This document shows positions 36,261 through 47,761 of a stretch of 64,000 nucleotides of DNA, piece after piece (positions within the stretch are counted from its first letter, which is position 1; each line of letters opens with the position of its first letter). The DNA lies in contig NC_083522.1 of NCBI RefSeq assembly GCF_032362555.1, positions 6,798,001 through 6,862,000 on the forward strand, read 5' to 3'. The stretch is from Amyelois transitella. Lineage: Eukaryota; Arthropoda; Insecta; Lepidoptera; Pyralidae. The position numbers were made by a program, and so were the translations under genes. The notes under the pieces were generated by a model, which had not been told where the DNA came from, did no database searches, and saw only the letters and a program-made list of their open reading frames with translations.

Positions 36261-37274
36261 TGTCCGTGAACATTCAAAAATAGAATAAATTTATATCACT
36301 TGAATAGGCATGTAACATCTTCGTCTTCATCGTCACTTACCATTAGGTGAGATTTAAGACAAATGCCTAATCCAATATTAATTAAATTCAAATAACAGCT
36401 TTTAAAAAATGTTATATTTGCGTAGCCGGGTTGTGTCGCTAGTCACTACATATTACAAAGTCTTCCTAATTTCTCTGTCCATATACCCATTAATCTCGGA
36501 AATTCGTGGACGGATTTTGTTACTGTTTGAAATGTTGTAAAGGGGTTTTCTGAGGAAGATTTATATCTATAAATGCTACCCGTTTGAAGTCGGGGCGGTT
36601 ACCTAGTAATCCAATAAAAATAAGTTAGTCTTGCATATTATAGGCAAATGGGGTAGAATTTGTGATCTATTTGATGGCAGCTGATATGTATGAAAGATAC
36701 AGCTTTTTTACGACTTGTTATCAAAAAGAAATAGATCCGAAGTGTCTCGGCGGGGCAGTTCTTGCGCTTAACTCTCGTATGTCTGCTGACTCTCTTGTAT
36801 TTTAAGCCGTTGAACGTATTCTGGTATCCGACGGATAACTCATCCCCATTAAAATTAAACCAATCCAACCAAATCCAATTAAAAGCTTTTACTTTAAATG
36901 TCGCTGTCATAATAATTAATATAGTCATTTTATTTCAGAAATAAATTGAATATACACTCAAAAATATGTAGAGAAGATTGCCCCTAAACGTGGTAAGGTA
37001 ACGCGTTCGCGGCCCGTTAAGCATTATTCGAAGCTCAGAGCGAATAGGGCTGGCGCCCTGGACCGTGAAATAAGCGTGATTGCTTTGTATCAAGTACGGC
37101 GTTTACTTTATCAAATTATTGAATATATGTACTCACTGCACAGATATTATTTTAATTTCATATGTCTAGTCTAAGCTTTCATCTAACATTTTCAAACCTG
37201 AAATGTTATCTCGCTTGAATATTCAGTCATCGTAACCACTACTTTTAATTTACAAAATACGCACAATTGTGCGT

Positions 37275-37375
37275 ATTTTGTAAACGCTTATATCCCTTGT
37301 GTGGTAGACAGAGCCAACAGTCTTGAAGACAGATAGAATTGAGATTCAAATAGTGACAGATTGCTAGCCCATAAA
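37275..37375 (+). repeat. dispersed repeat family R fragment
   Basis: Contains atatcccttgtgtggtagac, agagccaacagtcttgaa and gatagaattgagattcaaat with the middle deleted. It stops at ttgctagcccat. Confidence 0.7.
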
Positions 37376-38361
37376 TAAATTGTAAATAAATAGAAATAAA
37401 TACTACAATTTAATTAGTATTTCCTAAGAGACCAAAACTAGGCTTAGCTTATAATAACAAGGTGTTTTCAGAACTGTGTTCCATAATCGAGTTTTCCTTT
37501 GCCGAGGAGCTTTGCCAAAGCCTCTATCAATAATAGATTAGGCCCTTGCCAACCTTTGCGCAGTCCTCGTTTTCTAAATGTCCCCAAATTTATCGCGTAA
37601 GAATAACTAAGCGAAATATACGATACGGGCGTGTACTCCGCGCTCACACCTAGACATCCATTTAAAGAGAACCAAATATTTATTCCATGAGTTTATCCTC
37701 TACATCCCCGAAGAGAAGGGCATAAACCTAAATATACGAGCGAATCGAGACCGCTCTGCCCTATTGCTAGTATTTTGACTTGTCATTGTGAATTTGAATA
37801 ATTAAAATCGTTAAGGAGACTGACACTAATTGCCGTCGATTTTCTTATCGTTTTGTCATTAGAACAATTGTATACCTGGGTAAAATTACATTCCAAGTTT
37901 ATCCACTATCTTTGAGTTGCATACGTAACTTTTAATAAAGTTTTAATTTATATTGGAACTGTGTGATTATTATAGATAGCCACTAATTTAAATTGGAAGA
38001 CATCTGTCGATTCCCTTACAGTGGTGGGCTCACTGGCAGGGTGGCGTGCGCTGGCCGCGTTCTCATCGGCCGCTGAATATTTCAGCAGCCAGCGAGGAGC
38101 AAATTACAGACTACGCTCCTACTTACCCTCACGACTTCTACAATTACGCGTTTAAAATAATATTCTTCGGAAAGACACCGTCTGGGACAATTAGGTCAGC
38201 ACTGCATGATTGTCGCAGCAGTTGTTGGCTCCCACACGTTCTTTGTTTGCTCGCACCTGATGTTTCGCACATAAATTAGGCACTAATTTAAATCATTGTT
38301 TTTGTCCGTGTCCTGAAAGTGACCTAGTTCTTTTGTGCAGGTATTCCATATTATAGAGTAC

Positions 38362-38640
38362 TAGCGGCCCGCCCCGGCTTCGCACGGGTGGACATATTTT
38401 TGTGTTTTATATTTTGAAATAAATTTATTTCAAAACAAATTTATGCCTATGTCACTTTTGAAGGTCTATTTTATATCTTATTCTTATTCTTTATATTTAT
38501 TCCACACAAACATACAAAAATACAAATCTTTCCTCTTTATTATTAGTGTGGATTATTAGTGTGGATGTGGAAAATACAAATCTTTCCTCTTTATTATTAG
38601 TGTGGATATGTTAAAGAGTAACCAGTTTCTTGAAAGTTAA
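38362..38640 (+). repeat. dispersed repeat with short internal duplications
   Basis: The head ctagcggcccgccccggctt cgcacggg is a familiar repeat start. Near 38523-38606 a unit with caaatctttcctctttatta and ttagtgtggat is duplicated in tandem. Confidence 0.55.
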
Positions 38641-40152
38641 ACATCAGTATTCAAAATCCCTCAATTTAGTATGTCATGCTTAACAACTTCTGCTGAGGTA
38701 CCATTTTTACATATCTGATATATTCTTTATTTCCAATGACACATAAACATGCACTACGCATAGGTCAAATTACGTGCCCAGCACTGTTTGCTAAAAAACG
38801 CTGGTAATATAAGATTCAAAAAGGATGTTCTCGTTTTTTTATTGAATCCACATTCATATTATCATACATCGGTATCAGCCATCACTGTCACGTAATGAAT
38901 TGTTTACGAACGCCTTCCTTAATGTATGTATTTTTTGTCAAAGATTAATACATTTTTCATATGAAAAATGTTCGATATACTCATTATTGGTTCCTACCAA
39001 TGTTTATAAAATGCATATAAAATAAAAAATACTATTACATGCACATTCTGCAGTCTTACATTTGAAATATGAATGGAAATTCCCTTACTCTTTACTACCG
39101 GTCCTTTAGATTTAACATTAATTAATATCTATGGTATTATTTGAGCGCTGAGTTATTGCTAGGCTTACATAAAATAAACCAATGTATCATTCCATGAACA
39201 TAAAAACAGAACCGAAGTCCATTATTTGTGGAATATACATTGCATAAAGTGCACTACTGCACTATCACGGTACAGCCATCACTATATTATTCGTATTGAT
39301 GTTCAATTTAAAATAGCCAATATGAGCGACAGTTATATAATCTTGTCTTTCCACAAATAGTGCATTTGTGTTGTTGCCTCGTTGTCTCGGCAACGATTGT
39401 CTTCGATGTCACATCATGGACGGAGCTATTAGCTATTGACAAATACCTATATGTACACAAGCTGTATTAGTTGTTTGTACGTAAAATAATATTCCAAAGA
39501 GACAGGGTGTGCGTGTTTGACTACAATGATTATTTTGTGGTGGTCAACTGATTAAGGATGTAATGGTGGCATCCAATAAATTGAAGAATTCAGGTCATGT
39601 CGACCAATGAGTCGTTCTTTCCGAATAAAACAAACAAGTTTCCTATTATTTTTTTTATTATTTTGGCTTTGGTGTCTGTATTAAAATCTTGTTTCTAAGA
39701 TTTTATCTAGCAACGGAATTGCCATTTCATCGTTGCTTAGATTATACGAGATTGAGTAGTTACCCATCTTGTTAAATCTTCGAGTGGTACCCCATATCTG
39801 TTATGTGGGGTTTGCTTTCTTTTTTGTATTTCTCCCTATCATTGATTCCAACTTGACACTGGTTGTGCTCTTTTTTACGCAGTCAACTCTCCATACGGAT
39901 TTATGAGCCATTTCTGGTATATCATGAAATTTTGTTTATAAGTCAAGTATTTTTCCTCATTTCGCCTAGCCATAATGTTTAAACTTTATGTAAAAAATAT
40001 TCATATTTTGGTCATGACTATTGGGGAAAAGGAAAGAAGTAAACATGTTGGATATATTACCTTTTTATTACCGTAACACAACGAAACGTGCATTGAAGAC
40101 GATAATAATATTACTTAGTAAATCGGTGCCGTATAGTTCCCGGCACCAATAA

Positions 40153-40640
40153 AAATAATAGTTTAAAAAAAACTAAAAAACTACGCTTTTATTGCTAATC
40201 AAACTAAAAAATAGAAAATAAAAATTAATGACAAAGGAATTATAAAACAGTAGTAGCAAGTCGAACAATCAGTTATAGTCAATTACCTCCGATTAAAATT
40301 ATAACAAAATTAAATTTATAAACAAAACAATTTAAATCTGAGTAAAAAGCGTGGGGTGCTTGATGTAGTAAATATTAAAATCATTCTATTAGCATATATT
40401 TATGACAAGAGAGATATGAAAATGAAGTAAAATGCACCCCACGCTTTTTACTCCGATTTAAATTGTTTTGTTTATAAATTTAATTTTGTTATAATTTTAA
40501 TCGGAGGTAATTGACTATAACTGATTGTTCGACTTGCTACTACTGTTTTATAATTCCTTTGTCATTAATTTTTATTTTCTATTTTTTAGTTTGATTAGCA
40601 ATAAAAGCGTAGTTTTTTAGTTTTTTTTAAACTATTATTT
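40153..40640. repeat. 207-bp inverted repeat with 74-nt loop
   Basis: The arms 40153-40359 and 40434-40640 are inverse complements without indels and differ by a single base near the inner end (ctgag versus ctccg). The loop is 40360-40433. A third, diverged copy of the outer 60 bp follows in tandem at about 40641-40700. Transcription across it would give a long, almost perfect hairpin. Confidence 0.93.
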
Positions 40641-40849
40641 ATTTTCTATTTTTTAGTTCAATTTGCAATAAAACGCATAGTTTTTTAGTTTTTTTATACA
40701 ATTATTTTTTGGAAGTTAACACTTCTAGTATAACTATCATACTAGAAAAGACTTTTGCAACCATGCGCCCATCGCCGGAGGTTTTCACAACTAACTTTCT
40801 TAAAGTTATATGTGGCCTGATTGGATTAAATCTCATAATATTCTCATAA

Positions 40850-41010
40850 TGATGATTCTTTTTTAGGCGATGGGCTTGCAACCTGTCACTATTTGAATCT
40901 CAATTCTATCTTAAAGCCAAATAGCTGAATGTGGCCTATCAGTCTTTACAAGACTGTTGGCTCTGTCTACCCCGCAAGGGATATAGACGTGATTATATGT
41001 ATGTATGATG
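40850..41010 (-). repeat. dispersed repeat family R copy
   Basis: Reverse orientation: ttttttaggcgatgggcttg, aatctcaattctatcttaaa, gctctgtctaccccgcaagg and gatatagacgtgattatatg. The other end of the family (gttcccggcaccaat) is found at 40137-40150, on the far side of the inverted repeat. Confidence 0.75.
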
Positions 41011-42158
41011 ACTGTTAAACCCAGTTGAAAAGAATTTTATAGTGATAAATCACTGTTAATAATATTTTTGACTATCCAGCAAACATAATAATTTTCGATT
41101 GTGGCCTTGCCAGGAATCAAACCACAAGATTAAGAGGCAGATTGATACAGGAACAAAAATATTTCAAACATACCTCCACTGCCTTTACAACCAGGAACGC
41201 AACAATGTTTATCTGAAGACATCGTGGCACTTTCGTTGTAAAACTGTCTTTCACAAAAACAAACACAAACTTGGGACTCCTATCTCAAATAATCAGGTAC
41301 TTTTTACAGGAGTCCTATCTAAAAAATATCTGCACAACACAGTGAACACAGTCAGAGTCCAATCTCAGATGATAAAATCACACGAATATCCGGAAGAACA
41401 AAGCTCGACTCAACGGAAGATTCCAAACTACAAATAACGACAAGTTATCAGCACAAAACAAAGTGCAAATAGGTAAATACACAGGCACCGGTATAAAAAA
41501 AACAGAAAGAAAGTTTACAGGTTTTCTAATCGAATTCAAAACAAAACTTACTGCAAAACTTATTTGACATAAAAAACTGTCACTCATGTCTTAAACGAGT
41601 ATTACAGTGTTGCTATTATAAATAGGCAAAAGATACCTAATGTTAATTCAAGAATTGCATTAATATGTTAAATACGTATTAAATATCGCAAAGTTCTGTA
41701 GGTAGTAACTTTATTCTTGTATTGTTGTAAATTTAGTTGTTCAATTTTCATTTATTACTTTTGTTTTATTACTTATATATTTTTTATTGTTTTAAAATAT
41801 TCTACTAATTCTACTATTGTTTCTAATGGTAATTCTAAATGGAGCGATGCGATGAAATAAAAAAGCCTCAGGTTAATAGTAACATTATATGGAAATATAT
41901 TACATCTCTTTTTGGACTCCTTATACGTCAGAACTTCTTGGTTTCTTGTATGGAGATTACTGGCACTGGTGCTATCTCTGTCTCTCTTACTCTCATACGA
42001 AGGATCTAAAAATGAATTTATTAATCCTGGCAGTTTTAATAAGGATAATGAGAAACTCTTATCAAAATATTGCATTGTCATCGGTCCTTGATACGTGTGC
42101 AAAGTTTCAAGTTGATCAGACGTTTAGAAATCAGTGAAAATTAAGCTCAAAGATTCCG

Positions 42159-42160
<2 letters not shown>

Positions 42161-42189
<29 letters not shown>

Positions 42190-42194
42190 CATAC
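42161..42194. repeat. (ACAT)n microsatellite
   Basis: About eight uninterrupted tetranucleotide units adjoin the family R copy that follows. Confidence 0.9.
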
Positions 42195-42213
42195 AACCCA
42201 AGCTAATAAAAGC

Positions 42214-42452
42214 GTAGTAAAAAGTATAGGACCACTCCTTCTCTTTCCCATGGATGTCGTACAAGGCGACTAAGCGTTAGGCTTATAAACTTGGGATTCT
42301 TCTATTAAACGCTGGGCTAGCAACCTGTCACTATTTGAATCTCAAATCTATCACCTATCAAAAGCCAAAAAGCTGAATGTGGTCTTTTTAAGATTGTCAG
42401 CTCTGTCTACCCCGCAAGGGATATAGACGTGACTATATGTATGTATGTATAA
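42214..42452 (-). repeat. dispersed repeat family R, near full-length reverse copy
   Basis: Runs from aggaccactccttctctttc through catggatgtcgtacaaggcg, gctagcaacctgtcactatt and tctgtctaccccgcaaggga to gacgtgactatatgtatgta. It is the mirror of the 5075 copy. Confidence 0.8.
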
Positions 42453-45400
42453 TCGAAAAATAGGGCGCTTTCCTGTCTCGTTTTTATTTCTTCACTCCCC
42501 ACAACTGTAATTTAAGCATCTTTTAGGGAAAATTCTGCTCAGTACCTTTCGTTTAAACGATATAATATCGTAGTTTAACGGTGTATAAAATTGACATTAG
42601 ATTAACTAATTAATTAATCATTTTAAGGAATGTGCAATCAAAACATGTTTTTCGTTATTAATTGTCAATAAAAATTGATAGAAACAATCGTCTTCCATAT
42701 TTCACAACAGACAGTAATTATTATTCTGAGAAAGACTGTCATCAAATGATACCATCTCTCTTTGGAACCTTACTTTCTTTTCACTTGAATTTATTGTCTC
42801 TAAAATTTACTTTTAAAATCTATAATGTTAGTCAGTTATGAACAACGTTTATCGTTTAAATTTGTAAATTATACTGTAAACTTCATATTTGTTATTTGTC
42901 GATTTATTATTGCTGGATGTTATAACAATGAGTTTAACATTCATTTATTTTGGTCAATTTGTTAAGTGACGTCGTAGGTGGACATTAGCGGCACCTAACG
43001 ACTGCGTCGCATGCCACCGCCTCCGATAGTTATTATTTAGATTGTTCTCACAACATCGCCGTGTTTTAGATAATATTTTATATGACCAAGCTTTATTGAT
43101 GTTTGACTCTTCCTTTTTACAGCTAACAGTAGAATGAGATTGGTCTTTCAACAGGGATCCATACCATACATTTTTGTAATTACAGAATGTATCTGAATAA
43201 CATCTATTAATAACTTCCTATTTTCCGTTGGATTTTGTTTGTAGCGATTGAGGGTGATTCTTGTAATAGAGCCTGTTTCATAAACAACACTGCTTGCCTA
43301 TGCTTGTTATGTATTTAGGTAATTAATTTATTTAAATTGTTGAGTTTATCTTTCTACTAATGGATTCTCGCAACAGGAGGTTCAGTAGGTCATCACGAAC
43401 AATAAGATGCTAAAATTTTATTAGAATTAGATTGTTGGTAAGTTCAATATTAACTAGTTTTTAGGATACTAGTTACTGCTAGATTTGTCCATATGAATTA
43501 GTAGACTAAAAATTTCCAGACTTACTAACGGAACACAGAAAAAAAAGAGTAGATCTACTCTAGGGTTGATCATAATGTTCCTCTGAAATCTATGCCATAA
43601 AATACGGTTGTGTATTTGTCTATTTGCCTAGATTGCTTACGCGCAGCATAAACGGCATTTGTTGTAATTCAACATAGGCCACCAAGTCTATCGTGACTGT
43701 CAAAGCCGACAAAGGGCCGGCTACGTAGAATTATCGTTAATCGGCTAATCAAACAGGCTACACGGTAATGACGGGTTCTGGAAAGTCTAAGTGAAAATGT
43801 GATCCTGTTCGGAAGTTCAGTAATTTTTCTGAATGATTCATGACGTGTCAAATAGAAATTATGTTTGTCCACAGTATATTAACCGAAGACGAAGTTTTGG
43901 TTACAATTTTATCAGAATAAACGGGATTTTTCGCCAAACATACGGTAAACAGGTTATTTCTGTTTGCGATAAGATTTATTTTTGTATTATGAACCTAACT
44001 CAATTAGTCTTCCGTTATTTGTTTCGTCTATCCCTAATTATTAGAATTCTTGTAATCTGTAAAGTATATTCTACAAGTCTAGTTTCTTTCCGTCTTGTAT
44101 TTACACAGGTAAATCTTCTCTTTTTTGTCAGGTCTATATTTCCTCAGTCATTTAGGCATATGCCTCTCATCCCTTTAGAAGTTTAAATTATAGAAGACAT
44201 TTTAAAGATAAAGTAGTCTTTATGATATAGTTTACTGTTACTATAAGCGTAGTTCTGCAGGAGATCAACAAAGACTTAGCATGTTTGTATTTATAAGATC
44301 TTTTAATTTTATAACATTTTCAGTGTTAGTTAGTTAGTTATAAAGTAGTAGTTTTCTTGATTTCTGCTGCAAGTTTGCGTGGAGGAGGTTATGTGTTTGA
44401 AAGTAACGATGCTCCGTCGCATAGGTGATAGGTATTTAGGTTGTCTTCGGCGGGATAGTGTCTTGCGGTGTTGTGACTCGTTAAGTCGTCGTTTCCGGGG
44501 CACAATGAGAGGCAGGGTGTTATCGACGGGGCGGCGGGTGGTGCGCATGTGCACCATCGGCGCCCTAGAGTCTCGGGGGTGCTGTACTAACGCCCGAACG
44601 GAGCCCTAATGTTGGCAGTCCACTCGCGACCCTACAAATGAGCGGACGCAGACCGCTCCTGCCCTAACAGCCACTGCACGCGCTCTCTATGATATGTTAT
44701 GATGTAGGTTCTTTTGTTTCAAACTTTAGTTTACTTCATATGAAACAAATATCTTTACAATTTATCTAATCGGTCCCCTCTCTTGTTCTAGGTCTAAACC
44801 ACCTTGGTCCAAACGCCCCGGATAAATATTAGGTGAGTATTTCAATCGGGTTTTTAACCAAACTTATTGTTTGTATTCTATGTAAGATTAAAAGACTGCC
44901 TTTGTTAAGTTTTGTAAAGACCCCCGGTTCATTGTTGACTCTTACGCAGTTTGGGTTTATTGTAACCTAAAATCCAATTTTATAAATTTGATGTATCATT
45001 ATCAGAAATCGTAACCAAATTTAAAACGAGTGTGCTTAGTTATTGTATGAGTTTTAAGCACGAACAAGTATTTGTTAAACATGGTAATATTATGTACTAT
45101 ATGTTTTAAGTTAGAGAATATCTAGATAATATTGGCTCCGCTGTCTCGACAGCTGGTTACTGGTTAGGCAGCGGACATTTCGAGCGTTACTTGGTCGTTT
45201 TTTACGTACTTTTCGTGGAGCTGGTCTGTCTTTGTGCTGTGAACACCTGCCGGCGGCGGCTTCGCACCCGACCCAGTCATGCCTGTTCTATTCATGCATG
45301 TTCAATCTACTTCGTCCTTAACCTCATTCGCAAACATTCGCGGCGAAAATCAATCATCTTGATATGTTTATAACGCATAGCCATTTCGCGTTATTACTGT

Positions 45401-47761
45401 TGACTTCAGTAATAGTTCGAGGGACTTGCTAATATCGCCGAAAATGACGTGCGGTTTTAAAAATGCTCTTGAAATAACTTGCAGAGAAGATATTTATATG
45501 TAATTGTCCCAAAACCAATGTCCTATATAGGTTTTAAATTTTCGGCACGCCCTCTTTACATGATTTCCAATCAAATTAATCGGTGCGTTATAGACGATAA
45601 ACAACCTCAAACGAACAAACAAACCGAAAGTTAGTACTTTTAGATCTTTAAACCTTTACAGGAAATTAAGAAAGTTGTATTCGCGGTTTGAGGTGGTTGT
45701 AGCGGGAATATACGTCGTACAGGGGCTGGCACCTGCGGGGGTGTCAGTGACCCCATTCACCTGCTGCTGACGCAAGTATTAGCATATGCTGAACTCGACT
45801 ATCGTGCTGGCACAATGACATTCTGATACGTAAAACATGAAAGTTGTATACAAAAGGAACATGTTTTTAAATTTATAATACTAAACCCATGTCATTTAAT
45901 AGTCTTAGGACAGAAAAGCTTAATCTATTAAAAGGAAAATAATCAACTTTACGTTAAAGATCAGGATATCGTAAATAGGGAATAACACGGATTAGTCACT
46001 CAAAGGCCAAAAACGGTTAGATAAGATATTTAAAAATATGTATTTGAAGAATATTGATAAGCAAGTCACGAGATTTCAAGACATCTTTTAAAATTTTATG
46101 AAAGAGAATACCTAATTTTCTTTGACATCTAATTAATTTTTTTTTAAATAATGACTAACGTTACTATGATAACAGAAGGCTATACTTCGCAAAGAGTATA
46201 GAAAATACCGAAGACAACATACATACGTATGAAATCTTTGCGTATTGATCTTGTGAAAATAATAAATCTTCGAAGACGTCGTCACGTAGACTTGTAACGT
46301 ATCTGTTATTTTGCTGTCCAGATAAATATTTATTCTTCTTAGTTAGACATATCAGTATTGACAGAGCTATTTCAGAAATGCACTCATCGCGCAAGAACCG
46401 CTGAAGGCTGCCGTATTTTCCTTTTTTATATATAAAATTTCTATATTTTGTTACTAATTTATCTTTATTAATGGGAAATGTATTTATTTTCTAAATATCA
46501 GCCATTTTATTCTAAACCTTTTGACCATAAAATTTGTTATACATATTTCTCTCATTCATATTCGGGCCACCCAATTTATCATGGGCCTCTTGCAATGATG
46601 CCCGCCCCAAGTCACCTACGGAGGATGTCGCGCTGTAATTAATTACAAATTTAGAAGGGCTTAACCTAATTGCTTTTATGTTAATTCTGTATCATTGTAT
46701 GTTCGTTTGTAATCAATTTGCGTGGCGGATCAATAGCGGTGCGGCTCGGCGGCCCGGCGCCTGCTTGCATCCTGTTCTCTTCGCCGAGACGCTGCCAATC
46801 ACTAAAAGCTGGTTTCTACTAAATATTATCATCTTAAACCTACAATTTAAGTTTTATAAAAACATATTTCACTGCTTTAGCTGCGGATACAAAATCGCCG
46901 CCGGTAAATAAAATCGGAATCTATCGTTTGTGTAATTCAGTGAACTTTGAGACAAACTTTGCTATTAATTTGTACACTTTGCCTTCGGGCGTACAAATGC
47001 CAGCCTACCGAGTAAAACAAAATGTTACCCCATTGTAACCTGTTTTTACAAATAGAAATATATAAAAAAATTGTTCGCCTATGGGAAATGAAATCGTGAT
47101 ATTAATAGGATGTTAGAATCTATTTATGCGAGAAAGCCTGTCTATGGGAAAGCTAAGTTTGCAATTGACACAATTTTGTGTCAACATGACGGAAAAGTCA
47201 ATGAAGATTCCGAGAATATTAATTTATTGTATTTTTACCAAAAGAAACTCCACCCCAATACCTGAGACCTGTCGCAGCCAGTGTTCTTTAACATTAGCAG
47301 CGAGAAAGCTGACTCTTATGATTAATGTTTTTGATGACGGTGTGCTCCTGACAGTCTCTCATTAGATGAAATATTCCGTGTAAATCCCGCGATATCTTGT
47401 GTCATGGTGTTTGCATTTGTTGAAAATGCCGCTTCTTTGAATTACGAATAACAGTTTTCTGATATCATTTGGAGATATTGATAATTTAAAATTATATGCA
47501 AAGTTCTTTAACTGTTTTTAGAATTAAAATCTAATATTTCTAATGACTCCCTCAAAGTTGCCAACTTGTTTAAAAGAATTCTTCAACTACATTATGTCTT
47601 ATAAACAACAATGTCATCGGATTAAATCGATAATTAGGTCTTAAATCAAATCATAAAATTTCGTAAAAATATGTCCTTGTTTAAAGTTGAGTTGAAGAGG
47701 TAATCTGTCCACTAAACTTCTTTTCGGAAATTTATGATAACTTTGTTACAGGGCCAGCAGT

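Larger units (their letters stand above)
31650..47751. other. gene-poor 16-kb region upstream of hnRNP K
   Basis: No coding exon supported. It holds repeat copies listed separately, a long inverted repeat (40153-40640) and GC-richer patches at about 35220-35640, 44390-44700, 45130-45300 and 46720-46800. The first coding exon of hnRNP K is preceded by an acceptor (cag at 47749-47751). At least one untranslated exon and a promoter should therefore lie here or further upstream. I cannot place them. Confidence 0.5.

Noticed and set aside
41099-41437. 112-codon plus-strand ORF
   Set aside because: No domain, no family resemblance and no supporting splice sites; it follows a repeat copy in a gene-poor region. 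Treated as chance.
43547-43562. Palindrome agagtagatctactct
   Set aside because: Sixteen bases long; palindromes of this size are not surprising in a 64-kb window.
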